Positions 7,262-15,482 of a stretch of DNA of 64,000 nucleotides are shown one piece after another. The notes beneath the pieces are model-generated. The model saw nothing but the letters and a program-made list of their open reading frames with translations. It ran no database searches and was not told the DNA's origin. The position numbers and the translations under genes were made by a program. Location: the NCBI GenBank assembly GCA_964517605.1, contig CAZFCE010000028.1, positions 1 to 64,000 of the forward strand. Direction: 5' to 3'. Position 1 is the first letter of the stretch. Every line of letters starts with the position of its first letter. Source of the DNA: J095 sp964517605 (lineage in GTDB: Bacteria; Chloroflexota; Anaerolineae; 4572-78; J111).

Positions 7262-9358
7262 TCAAGATTTTGGGGCGGGCGTGAGGCTAATCCGGCTCAC
7301 CGTTACGCCGGTTGGTGGCGCGGCGGGCAGCAGTTTCAGTTTTAGCAGGGAGTGCTCGCCGGCGGGCAGCGGGATGATGTGGGCGGTGAACTCCGGCGTT
7401 AATTCAATCTCGTCCGGCGTTGATTGCCCGTCAACCAGAAGTTGCAGCGTCGGCCCCGCCGCCGTTATTTCCAGTTGCAACGACGTTGCCGCCGGCAGGT
7501 GATGCGCAAACAATTCGGCTCCGTCAAGTGAGATGGTTCGCGTAACCACCTGGCTGTTTTCAACGCGCCGGCTCCAGCCCGCGCCCAGGCTCAGGTACGG
7601 GCGCGTTTCGGTTTTGGGCGGCGTTTGAAACACCTTTAACCGGCCATCGGCGTAAACCGGCGCGGCGTTGGGCAGCGCCGCCGCCACCCAATGTTCGGTG
7701 CGGTCGCGTTCGGGGCCGGGCGGCATTTGCCAGTAATCCAGCACAATGTAGCGCAGGTTAAAATCATAAAAAATGGTGGGGGCAATTTCGGCTAACGGCT
7801 GGTCAATAATATCGGGGCCGAGGTTGCGCCATTGTTGAAACACCGGCGTTTGGGTTGCCAGCAGGCGCGGATTATCCCGCGAGGTGTAGGCCGTGAGCAG
7901 CCGCTTGCCATGCACGGTTTGGTACAGCAGCGGCGTGGGCCGATCCCAATTCATCGGCAGCTCGGCAATGGTGTAATCGGCGGTGTCGGCGCGGCGATCA
8001 ATGTAAAACTGGGGCGTATCAATTTTAGAAACCGGATAGGGCGCGGGCAAAAATTCAAAACAGATGATAATCGCCGCCGCCACCGGCAGCCACACGCTGT
8101 TTTTGGGGTTGAGCCGCGCCAGCCCGGCGGCGGCCAGTATCCCCAAACCGAGCATAATCATCAAGTCGTAGCGGCTGAGCGAGCGGGTAAGGTTGATGAA
8201 CGGCACGGTGTAATACAGCAGCAGGTAGGGCAGCGGCAGCGGCCAGTTGCCCAGGCGCATCACCTGCCCGTAAATGTGTAAATACGGCCCCAACGCCAGC
8301 ACCGTGAACACCGCCATCGCCAGCCCCCAGAATTTTACGGCGGCGTGCCGCCAGCCCCAAAACAGCGCCACCGCCGCCAGCGCCAGCGGCGCAAACCCGG
8401 CAAACACCAGCCGCTCCGAGGTGGTGCTGGTAAAATTACCGGCAATGCCGGCGGCCCACCGGCCCCACAGCGGGTGCAACTCCGATGGCAGCACAAAGGC
8501 CAGCACATCAGCGGAGAGGGTAATGTTTTGGGCCAGCCCGGTTTCCAGATCGGGCCGGTGGCTGGCATCGCGGATCATGGGCAGCAGCAGCGGCGAGAGC
8601 AGCACCGCAAAACTCACGCCGATAGTCAGCGTCACCAGAATTGGCCGGAAAAAACTGTTATGTAGCCGATTTCGCCACAACACCCACACCAGCGTCAGGC
8701 CGGTAAACATCAGCAGGTACAGGGTGTGGTACCAGTCCACCAGCGTGGCCAACCCCAAAAACAGGCTGGCGCAGGCCGCGCTACGCCACTGGCGGGCCGG
8801 CGGCGGGCTGCCGGCGGGCTGCCAGGGTTGGAGCGCGCGCAGCAGCGCCCAAATGTAAAACGGCGGCCAAATCATGCTGAACACCTGCATGTGGCCCAGC
8901 AGGTGCGCCATGTGAAACGGCGACATGGTAAAAATCAGCCCGGCCACAAACGCCGCCGGGCGCAGCCCGCGCCGGCGCGGAAAAATCTGGGCCAGCGTGA
9001 ACAGCGCCAGCAGGTAAGCGCCGTAACCGGCCAGGGTGAAACCGGCCAAAACCACGCTGTTGTAAGCCACGGCCAGCCCCCAGTTCAGTTGAACAGGCAG
9101 CGTCCATAGCCCGTTAAAAATGTTGAGCGTGTGAAATAACAGGCTCACCCCGGCGGGAGCATCGAGATAAGTTGTAAAATAGGGATTGGTTTGCTCAACC
9201 AGCAGCGCCTGTTTTACCCACCACAGGTTCCAGTAATTTTGCCAGCCGTCAAACCCATCGCCGGGGATGCCGCTGGACAAATACAGCGCCGCCGGCCAGG
9301 TCATTAAAATGGTCAGCAGCAAATATGCGGTTAATACCAGCAACGATTGTTTTTTCAC
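7262..9358 (-). CDS. Multi-pass membrane protein, GT-C glycosyltransferase-like
   Basis: A 698-residue protein with about 11-13 hydrophobic segments in its first 440 residues and a soluble C-terminal part of about 250 residues with beta character. The first extracytoplasmic loop contains GDGFDGWQNYWNLWW, with acidic residues just after the first membrane segment, the usual position of the catalytic acid in GT-C polyprenyl-phosphate-dependent glycosyltransferases. Family assignment beyond this is uncertain and no donor or acceptor can be named. It is on the same strand as the lipoprotein at 6155, 63 bp downstream, so the two may be co-transcribed. Confidence 0.6.
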   Translation of the reverse strand: MKKQSLLVLTAYLLLTILMTWPAALYLSSGIPGDGFDGWQNYWNLWWVKQALLVEQTNPYFTTYLDAPAGVSLLFHTLNIFNGLWTLPVQLNWGLAVAYNSVVLAGFTLAGYGAYLLALFTLAQIFPRRRGLRPAAFVAGLIFTMSPFHMAHLLGHMQVFSMIWPPFYIWALLRALQPWQPAGSPPPARQWRSAACASLFLGLATLVDWYHTLYLLMFTGLTLVWVLWRNRLHNSFFRPILVTLTIGVSFAVLLSPLLLPMIRDASHRPDLETGLAQNITLSADVLAFVLPSELHPLWGRWAAGIAGNFTSTTSERLVFAGFAPLALAAVALFWGWRHAAVKFWGLAMAVFTVLALGPYLHIYGQVMRLGNWPLPLPYLLLYYTVPFINLTRSLSRYDLMIMLGLGILAAAGLARLNPKNSVWLPVAAAIIICFEFLPAPYPVSKIDTPQFYIDRRADTADYTIAELPMNWDRPTPLLYQTVHGKRLLTAYTSRDNPRLLATQTPVFQQWRNLGPDIIDQPLAEIAPTIFYDFNLRYIVLDYWQMPPGPERDRTEHWVAAALPNAAPVYADGRLKVFQTPPKTETRPYLSLGAGWSRRVENSQVVTRTISLDGAELFAHHLPAATSLQLEITAAGPTLQLLVDGQSTPDEIELTPEFTAHIIPLPAGEHSLLKLKLLPAAPPTGVTVSRISLTPAPKS

Positions 9359-9450
9359 GGTGAATTAATCCCGGCTCCGGCAAACCGGGCGCCCAGGGGC
9401 GATTATACCCCGGCGCTGCGGCGCGTGCAAAGCCGGAGAAAACGCAAAGT

Positions 9451-9478
9451 TTGCTCTTCAACCCAAAACTGGTAGAAT
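9451..9478 (+). promoter_or_regulatory. Candidate promoter
   Basis: TTGCTC (9451-9456) and TAGAAT (9473-9478) with a 16-bp spacer, about 60 bp before the start at 9537. Confidence 0.4.
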
Positions 9479-9536
9479 CCGATGGTATTTTGAAAATTCT
9501 GCTGCGAGAGGGAATCGGCGCAACTATAGCCGGTTC

Positions 9537-11495
9537 ATGGTTTTTATGGATAAACAACCTTCCAGAGAAGAAATTCTCAAAAAAACATTAAGAGTGTTAG
9601 TTAAACAGGTTGGGCTGTTGCCGGCAGAAGTGGCCGATTTACGCCTGTCCCACCTGCACTTGGCCGGAAAATCGCCCAACCTCAGTTTTACTCCCGCCGG
9701 AGCCAATCAACCCAAAAAAGTTGAGCTTGATCTTGACGCGCACCGGGCGTTGGTGGGCTGGCTGGTGGCCCGGCCTGATTCTGTGACCGATTTGCTGTTC
9801 CCCGGCGCTGAATCCGATGGCCTGACCAGCGAGTACATTGAGGCGGTAACGGGCGGGGTGGCCCCCGCGCCCGCCGCGCCGCCGGCGTCCCCGGTTCCGC
9901 CGCCGCTGGATGAAACCATAGTGGCCGCGCGGCCAACGCCGTCGCCCCGTTCTGCGCCGGAGTTTGGCCGACCGCCGTTTGGCCGGCCCGATGAAACCCA
10001 ATCCCGGCCATTTTCGCCGCCGCCGCTCACCGTGCCCGAAGCCGATTTGCCCGCCGCGCCGCCCGTTCCGCCCGAAGCGCCGGTTTCGGCCCCGGAAGCC
10101 GGCCTGCCGGAGCTTTCGCCGTTTCCGCCCCGGCCCACCGGCCCGCGCAAACCGCCGCCGCCAATCCGCAAACGCGATGACGAACCGGCGGCTCCGGCGC
10201 TGGTAAAACAAAAACCGGAACCGCCCGCGCCGTTGTCCGGCGCGGTTCGTCCGCCGGTAGCCACCGAGCCGGTGCGCCCTGTTGCCGCCGATGCGTCAAT
10301 TTTGCCGGACGCCGCGCCAACGCCTCAACCGGAAGTTGCCGCACCGCCGGTACCCACCGAACCAGTCCAGCCTATTGCCGCCGAAGCGCCGGTTTTACCG
10401 GAAGCCGCGCCGGTAGCGTCTCAACCGGAAGTTGCCGCGCCTTCGCCGGAGCCAGTCGAAGCGGTGCCACCGGCAGCCGCCGAAGCGCCGGTAGCGCCTC
10501 AACCGGAAACTGTTGCGCCTTTGCCGGTGGAAACGCCGCCGGTTGCCGCCGCGCCAGCGCCGGCGGAACAAGAAGCTGCGCCACCGGCTCCGGTCAAGGC
10601 CAAAGCGCAGCCGCCCAAACCGCCCAAAGCGCCGGCGGGCGCAAAATCAACCGCGCCCCGGTCGGCGGCTATGCTGCCCATTGCGTTGAGTAGCGTGCTG
10701 GCGGTGGTGGTGCTGTGCATTGTATGCGCCGGAGCCGGCGGCGGCCTGTACCTGTTTAACAGCGATTCCGGTAGCCAATTGCTGGCCGGCCTGGGGTTGG
10801 CCCCGGCTGAAACCCCGGCGGTGGAGATTGCGCCGGAGCCGGCTGCCGGCGAAACCCCGACGGCTGAGTCTTCGCCCACCGCCAACCCGACGTTTGAGTC
10901 GCCGGTATCGCCGGTATCGCCGATTGATACGCCCACGGCTACCGCTACCCTGCCGCCCACCAGCACGCCCACGTTGCTGCCGCCCACCAACACGCCGCCG
11001 CCGGCTGAACAAAAGCCCACCGACGCGGCCACGCCAACCACGCCGCCCACCACGCCGCCCACCGCTACGCCGGAACCGGCGGCAACGGCAGCGGAGGCCA
11101 AAGCGGCGGCTACGCCCACTCCGGCCCAAAGCCCTACGCCCGCCGCGTCGCCAACGCCGGCCATGAAGTACGAGGCGCGTAAACTGCTCACCCCGGATGA
11201 CGGCGCTCGCTACGACGGCATCAATGAAATTACGCTCAAGTGGGAGGCGGTGCCGGAACTGGCCGCCGACGAACAGTATGCCGTGCGGATTATTTACAAA
11301 TTTAACAACCAGATCACCTACGGCGGAGCGCAGGTAAAAGAGGCGCAGTGGGTGGTGCCGCAACAACTCTACCGGCAAATTGACCCGCCGGAACATCGGT
11401 ATGAATGGTTTGTGGTGGTTGAAAGGTTAAACAAGGATGGCTCCGGCACGGCCATCAGCCCCGAAAGCGAGCGCCGGAGTTTTGTCTGGAACTAA
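9537..11495 (+). CDS. Pro/Ala-rich bitopic protein with an N-terminal recombinase-like fold remnant
   Basis: A 652-residue protein in four parts. Residues about 10-105 look like a tyrosine-recombinase catalytic subdomain without catalytic residues: VGLLPAEVADLRLSHLHLAG, then VELDLDAHRALVGWL and DLLFPG. The expected first catalytic Arg position is occupied by Leu-Pro. Residues about 110-375 are extremely Pro/Ala/Glu rich. A single membrane helix follows at about 380-407 (LPIALSSVLAVVVLCIVCAG). Then comes a Pro/Thr-rich stalk to about residue 540 and a C-terminal beta domain of about 105 residues (YDGINEITLKWEAVPEL) with a fibronectin/Ig-like look. The predicted topology is N-terminus in the cytoplasm and beta domain outside. 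The start could also be the ATG at 9546; neither has a clear ribosome-binding site. Function unknown. Confidence 0.75.
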   Translation: MVFMDKQPSREEILKKTLRVLVKQVGLLPAEVADLRLSHLHLAGKSPNLSFTPAGANQPKKVELDLDAHRALVGWLVARPDSVTDLLFPGAESDGLTSEYIEAVTGGVAPAPAAPPASPVPPPLDETIVAARPTPSPRSAPEFGRPPFGRPDETQSRPFSPPPLTVPEADLPAAPPVPPEAPVSAPEAGLPELSPFPPRPTGPRKPPPPIRKRDDEPAAPALVKQKPEPPAPLSGAVRPPVATEPVRPVAADASILPDAAPTPQPEVAAPPVPTEPVQPIAAEAPVLPEAAPVASQPEVAAPSPEPVEAVPPAAAEAPVAPQPETVAPLPVETPPVAAAPAPAEQEAAPPAPVKAKAQPPKPPKAPAGAKSTAPRSAAMLPIALSSVLAVVVLCIVCAGAGGGLYLFNSDSGSQLLAGLGLAPAETPAVEIAPEPAAGETPTAESSPTANPTFESPVSPVSPIDTPTATATLPPTSTPTLLPPTNTPPPAEQKPTDAATPTTPPTTPPTATPEPAATAAEAKAAATPTPAQSPTPAASPTPAMKYEARKLLTPDDGARYDGINEITLKWEAVPELAADEQYAVRIIYKFNNQITYGGAQVKEAQWVVPQQLYRQIDPPEHRYEWFVVVERLNKDGSGTAISPESERRSFVWN

Positions 11496-11525
11496 AAGTT
11501 TAGCCCGGCGGTTGTGGAGAGAATT

Positions 11526-13280
11526 ATGCTCACTGAGCTGAACATTGTTGATTTTGCGATTATTGATAAATTAACGCTAAAATTTGCGCCCGGCTTTAAC
11601 GTGCTCACCGGCGAAACCGGGGCCGGCAAATCCATCATTATTGATGCCGTAACCCTGCTGCTGGGAGGCCGGGCCGATACCACCGTGCTGCGCACCGGCA
11701 GCGACCGCGCCCGCGTTGAAGGCGTATTCCGGCTTTCCGCGCAGATGCGGGCCGAAATTGATCCCATTTTAGAGCGCGAAGGGCTGGAAGGTGACGACCC
11801 CGACCTGCTGACGATGGGCCGCGAAATTCGGGGCAACGGGCGCAGTTTTTGCCGGGTGAACGGCAGCACCGTTAACCTGGGCCTGCTGGAAGAGGTGGCC
11901 CGTTCGCTGGTGGATATTCACGGCCAGAACGAGCACCTCAGCCTGATGCGGGTAAAACAGCACCAGGTGTTTTTGGACCGGTACGCCGGCCTTGAGGTGC
12001 AGCGCGAGCAGGTGGCCGCGCAGGTGCAACGGCTGCGCAATATTCGGCAGGAGTTAGCCGCGTTGCAGCGCGATGAGCAATACCTGGCCCGCCGCATTGA
12101 CCAGCTATCGTTTCAGGTTGAAGAAATTGTGGCGGCCAATCTGCGCCCCGGCGAAGAGGACGATCTGAACATTGAGCGCAACCGGCTGGCCAACGCCGAA
12201 CAACTCAGCCAGCTTACCAACGAGGTGTACCACCTGCTGGTAGAAGGCGACGAGCCGGAACAGGGATCGGTGGCCGATTTTCTGGGGCAAATTTCGCGGG
12301 CGGTTAACAACCTGGCCCGGTTGGACCAAACCTGGAACGAACAACACCAAATGGTGGAAAACATCACCTATCAGGTGGAGGATTTGGCCGGCTTTGTGCG
12401 CGACTACAACGACAGCATAGACTTTAACCCCAACCGGCTGCAAGAAACCGAAGAACGACTGAGCCTTATTTTTAACCTCAAGCGCAAGTACGGCAACTCC
12501 ATCCCCGAAATCATCGCTTTTGGCCAACGCGCCCAAACCGAACTGGACAACATTAGCCACAGCGAGGAGCGCATTCAGCAGCTTCAGGAAAAAGAAGAGG
12601 CGCTCCGCCACAAAATTGGCCAACTGGCGCTGGCGCTCTCCGAGGCGCGCCGGCAGGCCGCTCAAACGTTGGCCCGGGCCGTTGAAACCCACCTGGCCGA
12701 TTTGGGCATGGCCCAGGCTCGTTTTGAGGCCGATATGCAATGGACTGACGCGCCCGATGGCGTGTACGTGAATACCGGCGACGCCGCGCCGCGAACGCTC
12801 GCCTGCGACGAGCGCGGCCTTGACCGGGTGGAGTTTTTGACTGCGCCCAACCCCGGCGAAGCGCCCAAACCGCTGGTCAAAGTGGCCTCCGGCGGCGAAA
12901 CCAGCCGGATTATGCTGGCCCTTAAAACCGTGCTGGCCGGCGCGGACGATACCCCCACGCTCATTTTTGATGAAATTGACCAGGGCATCGGGGGCCGGGT
13001 GGGCGGCATTGTGGGCCAAAAACTGTGGGGATTGACGCACAAAGGCAACCATCAGGTTTTATGCGTTACCCACCTGCCCCAGATTGCCGGTTTTGCCGAA
13101 GTGCATTACCACGTGGCCAAACAGGTGGTGAATGGCCGCACCCAAACCGGCGTGGCTCAACTTGCCGGCGCGCCGCAGGTTGATGAACTGGCCCAAATGC
13201 TGGGCGTGCTCAGCGACAGCACCCGCCAGAGCGCCCGTGAAATTCTGGCCGAAGCGGCGGCTCTGAAGGTTGGCGATTAG
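11526..13280 (+). CDS. recN: DNA repair protein RecN
   Basis: A 584-residue SMC-like ATPase of normal RecN length. The Walker A motif GETGAGKS lies near residue 30, coiled-coil-prone arms fill the middle (about 150-360), and the signature VASGGETSR, Walker B TLIFDEIDQGIGG and the His switch in CVTHLPQIAGFA lie in the C-terminal half. RecN acts in the cytoplasm during double-strand break repair, holding or moving DNA ends before RecA-dependent recombination. The ATG at 11526 is preferred over an in-frame GTG at 11514 because ggagag sits five bases before it and the family's conserved N-terminus (MLTELNIVDFAIID) begins there. It follows the Pro/Ala-rich gene by 30 bp, so read-through is possible. 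Confidence 0.95.
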   Translation: MLTELNIVDFAIIDKLTLKFAPGFNVLTGETGAGKSIIIDAVTLLLGGRADTTVLRTGSDRARVEGVFRLSAQMRAEIDPILEREGLEGDDPDLLTMGREIRGNGRSFCRVNGSTVNLGLLEEVARSLVDIHGQNEHLSLMRVKQHQVFLDRYAGLEVQREQVAAQVQRLRNIRQELAALQRDEQYLARRIDQLSFQVEEIVAANLRPGEEDDLNIERNRLANAEQLSQLTNEVYHLLVEGDEPEQGSVADFLGQISRAVNNLARLDQTWNEQHQMVENITYQVEDLAGFVRDYNDSIDFNPNRLQETEERLSLIFNLKRKYGNSIPEIIAFGQRAQTELDNISHSEERIQQLQEKEEALRHKIGQLALALSEARRQAAQTLARAVETHLADLGMAQARFEADMQWTDAPDGVYVNTGDAAPRTLACDERGLDRVEFLTAPNPGEAPKPLVKVASGGETSRIMLALKTVLAGADDTPTLIFDEIDQGIGGRVGGIVGQKLWGLTHKGNHQVLCVTHLPQIAGFAEVHYHVAKQVVNGRTQTGVAQLAGAPQVDELAQMLGVLSDSTRQSAREILAEAAALKVGD

Positions 13281-13352
13281 ATGGGGGAACTGAGCAATTA
13301 ACCAATTGTTGGGCAGGCTGGATTGTAACTTTCACCTTGAGTTGGAGTGATA

Positions 13353-13838
13353 ATGGCAGATAAAAAACACGAGACAATTCGAGCATTTCAAATCAAACAG
13401 GCTGAATTATACTCTAATTATAAACCGACAGACCCATCTGTGCGGTCTGCTTGGATTTATGCACTTCGCCAAGAACGACGAGAAGAATACCCACCTGATG
13501 GGGAAAATAGTGGGAAATGGCTTATATTTGCGCCAACAGAACAAGTTGATGAAATTTGGGATAAAATAAAAAATGCTGTTAAAAATGGTCTTTTGGGCAA
13601 TAGAGCTAAAGTAGCACCAATCCGTAGTGCAAGAGTTGATGAATTTACAGGTAAACAGCGTCAGGTGATTTGTGTTTACACGTATGATTGGAAAGATGAA
13701 AAAGATGTGATGCGTATCCGAGAAGAATTGAGAAAACTTGGCGTTATCGAGAAATTGTCCTATAAATCTGATGCTGATACGATGGCAGGTAAATATTATT
13801 ACAAAGGTGACAAGAATATTAGCAAATACCGAGGTTAA
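13353..13838 (+). CDS. DUF1917 / BLES03-like protein
   Basis: A 161-residue protein. The segments SGKWLIFAPTEQVDEIWDKI, VICVYTYDWKDEKDVMRI and the C-terminal DADTMAGKYYYKG match my memory of the DUF1917 (C11orf68/BLES03) family, sometimes labelled a putative phosphothreonine lyase-like domain. The biochemical role is not established. It is cytosolic, with no signal or membrane segment. The ATG at 13353 has ttggagt upstream. Base and codon use are far more AT-rich (aaa, gaa, tat and att dominate) than recN just before it, a strong sign of recent transfer. The next small gene shares this composition and lies 10 bp downstream, so the pair probably moved together. Confidence 0.7.
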   Translation: MADKKHETIRAFQIKQAELYSNYKPTDPSVRSAWIYALRQERREEYPPDGENSGKWLIFAPTEQVDEIWDKIKNAVKNGLLGNRAKVAPIRSARVDEFTGKQRQVICVYTYDWKDEKDVMRIREELRKLGVIEKLSYKSDADTMAGKYYYKGDKNISKYRG

Positions 13839-13848
13839 GGATTAAAAA

Positions 13849-14073
13849 GTGTCTACTGAGAATATCAATAAACACGGAATAAATTTGTCTGATTTCATTG
13901 CTGGTAATTCTGTCGTCAAATTTTATGATGATGAAGAAAAGGCGTTTTATACAAGAACGTATCTTAGTTCAGGTGAAGAAGGTTGGTTAACTATTCGGTT
14001 TGGTAATCGGGATTGGTATATACATCCAGACGACATCTTGAACATCTCCAAACCAGAGTCAAAATGGGAATAA
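13849..14073 (+). CDS. Small AT-rich orphan protein
   Basis: A 74-residue protein starting at a GTG, with aagga a few bases upstream. I do not recognise it. It is acidic and aromatic-rich (VVKFYDDEEKAFYTRTYL, WLTIRFGNRDWYIHPDDIL), with a small beta-domain look and no membrane segment. It lies 10 bp after the DUF1917-like gene, shares its AT-rich codon use, and is followed by a long inverted repeat, which suggests a two-gene transferred unit. Confidence 0.6.
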   Translation: MSTENINKHGINLSDFIAGNSVVKFYDDEEKAFYTRTYLSSGEEGWLTIRFGNRDWYIHPDDILNISKPESKWE

Positions 14074-14123
14074 GGTGCGGGTCTAACAACCCAATTCACG
14101 CGACCCAGTAAGCCCGGTTTTTA

Positions 14124-14164
14124 GCGCAACGCACCCCCGAACCGACTTCGGGGGTGCGTTGCGC
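14124..14164. terminator. Perfect 18-bp inverted repeat closing the AT-rich islet
   Basis: Arms at 14124-14141 and 14147-14164 are exactly complementary around the 5-base loop ccgac. Only a short T run (gcattta) follows, so it is a plausible but not classical terminator. It marks the return to GC-rich sequence. Confidence 0.65.
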
Positions 14165-14220
14165 GCATTTACCCAGCCAGTTCCCACCCCACTCAGAAAC
14201 GGCAGGGTAAATAATTGGTA

Positions 14221-14249
14221 TTGACCGATTATTACCGATTGGTTATACT
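14221..14249 (+). promoter_or_regulatory. Promoter of the toxin-antitoxin operon
   Basis: TTGACC (14221-14226) and TATACT (14244-14249) are separated by 17 bp, 24 bp before the antitoxin start. The repeated words gaccgattat and taccgattgg around 14223-14242 could be the antitoxin's operator, as these systems autoregulate. Confidence 0.65.
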
Positions 14250-14273
14250 ATAATCAATAAGGATGGTATAACT

Positions 14274-14525
14274 ATGAGTATAAAAACTGCAATATCAATC
14301 AATGAAACCCTTTTTGAACAGGTGAACAAATTGGCGGATGAATTAAAAGTTTCCCGCAGTTACCTGTTTGTGATGGCCGTGGAAGAATTTGTGCAACGGT
14401 ATCAAAGCCAGCAATTACTCCGGCAGATCAACCAGGCCTATGACGATTCGCCTGTAGCCGATGAGGAGCAGCTTGCGCCGGGAATGTGGCGGCAGCAGCG
14501 CAATTTGGTGGAGGGGGAATGGTGA
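14274..14525 (+). CDS. Ribbon-helix-helix antitoxin (MazE-like)
   Basis: An 83-residue protein. The N-terminal half has a ribbon-helix-helix pattern: a short beta strand TAISINETLFEQV, then helices LADELKVSRSYLFVMAVEEFVQRY. The C-terminal half is polar and flexible, ending PGMWRQQRNLVEGEW, the kind of tail that wraps a MazF-type toxin. The start has aagga upstream. Its stop overlaps the toxin start by 7 nt, the usual coupling for toxin-antitoxin pairs. It should bind its own promoter, alone and with the toxin. Confidence 0.85.
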   Translation: MSIKTAISINETLFEQVNKLADELKVSRSYLFVMAVEEFVQRYQSQQLLRQINQAYDDSPVADEEQLAPGMWRQQRNLVEGEW

Positions 14526-14875
14526 TCCGCCAGGGCGAAGTGTACTGGATTGATCTGGGGGAACCGTCAGGCTCGGAGCCGGGCTATCGTCATCCATACG
14601 TTGTCATCCAAAATAATGTTTTTAACCAGAGCCGGATTAATACGGTGGTCGTTTGTGTGATAACCTCTAATCTAAAAAGAGCCGAAGCGCCGGGCAATGT
14701 TCTGCTGGAATTGGGCGAAGGAAATCTCCCCAAGCCGAGCGTAGTTAATGTGAGCCAGCTATTCACGGTGGACAAACGAGTTTTGGTGGAGAGAATCGGC
14801 ATATTATCAAAACAGCGGATTGAGCAGATATTGGCAGGAGTGCGCCTGGTTTTGGAGCCGCGTGAAGTTGGGTGA
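14519..14875 (+). CDS. MazF/PemK-family toxin (endoribonuclease)
   Basis: A 118-residue protein, typical for the family. The N-terminal IRQGEVYWIDLGEPSGSEPGYRHPYVVIQN and the later NVLLELGEG, PSVVNVSQLFTVDKR and LVERIGIL segments are the conserved MazF/PemK core strands. The conserved Arg of the RHPYVVIQ stretch and the Ser/Thr of VVCVITSN lie where the family has its catalytic residues. Such toxins cut mRNA at short motifs, which halts translation until the antitoxin neutralises them. A very strong ribosome-binding site (ggaggggg) lies just before the start; the ATG at 14519 or the GTG at 14522 could be used. Confidence 0.9.
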   Translation: MVIRQGEVYWIDLGEPSGSEPGYRHPYVVIQNNVFNQSRINTVVVCVITSNLKRAEAPGNVLLELGEGNLPKPSVVNVSQLFTVDKRVLVERIGILSKQRIEQILAGVRLVLEPREVG

Positions 14876-14900
14876 TTGGTTTGAGCCGGGAGGTGGCGAC

Positions 14901-15458
14901 ATGGAAAACACAGTCCAGAATACTGCACAGCGGTTGCTAAAAACCGAATACAACAAACTATCCGAGCGTGAGCGGCGCGTTATTCAACACATTGTTGAAG
15001 AAAAGCACATCAGCCATTCCACCAACCTGGAATTTGACGAGCGGTTAACCTTTGGCCAACGCCTGGCCGATCAGGTCGCTTCATTTGGCGGATCGTGGTC
15101 TTTTATTATGATTTTTGCCGGCGTTTTGTTGTTCTGGGTGGCGCTCAACTCCCTGCTCTTGGCTAACGCGTTTGATCCCTACCCATACATTCTGCTGAAT
15201 TTGTTCCTGTCAATGATTGCCTCGATTCAAGCGCCAATCATTATGATGTCGCAGAACCGGCAGGCGTTGAAGGATCGGATTGACGCCGCCCACGACTATG
15301 AAACCAATTTAAAGGCCGAACTCGAAATTAGAACTTTGCATAAAAAAGTTGATAGCCTGCGCGAACACCAATGGCTTGAACTGATTGCCTTGCAGCAAGA
15401 GCAAATCCGCCTGCTAACTCAACTGGTTGAGCAACAACAAGCCGGAAAGAATAATTAA
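14901..15458 (+). CDS. DUF1003 membrane protein
   Basis: A 185-residue protein with two membrane helices (about residues 67-87, SFIMIFAGVLLFWVALNSLL, and 93-115, YILLNLFLSMIASIQAPIIMM). A conserved MMSQNR-ALKDRIDAAHDYE-N-KAELEI segment then leads into a coiled-coil-prone tail. This matches the DUF1003 family, whose function is not established. The start at 14901 has gggaggtgg eight bases upstream. It lies only 25 bp past the toxin gene, so it may be transcribed from the toxin-antitoxin promoter, though the composition is again typical of the host. Confidence 0.85.
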   Translation: MENTVQNTAQRLLKTEYNKLSERERRVIQHIVEEKHISHSTNLEFDERLTFGQRLADQVASFGGSWSFIMIFAGVLLFWVALNSLLLANAFDPYPYILLNLFLSMIASIQAPIIMMSQNRQALKDRIDAAHDYETNLKAELEIRTLHKKVDSLREHQWLELIALQQEQIRLLTQLVEQQQAGKNN

Positions 15459-15482
15459 AAATGTCTAATGCAATTGTGAGCC

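Noticed and set aside
10499..11396. Long antisense open frames in the Pro/Thr/Ala-rich gene
   Set aside because: They arise from GC-rich low-complexity codons of the plus-strand gene and give glycine/valine or arginine repeats with no family.
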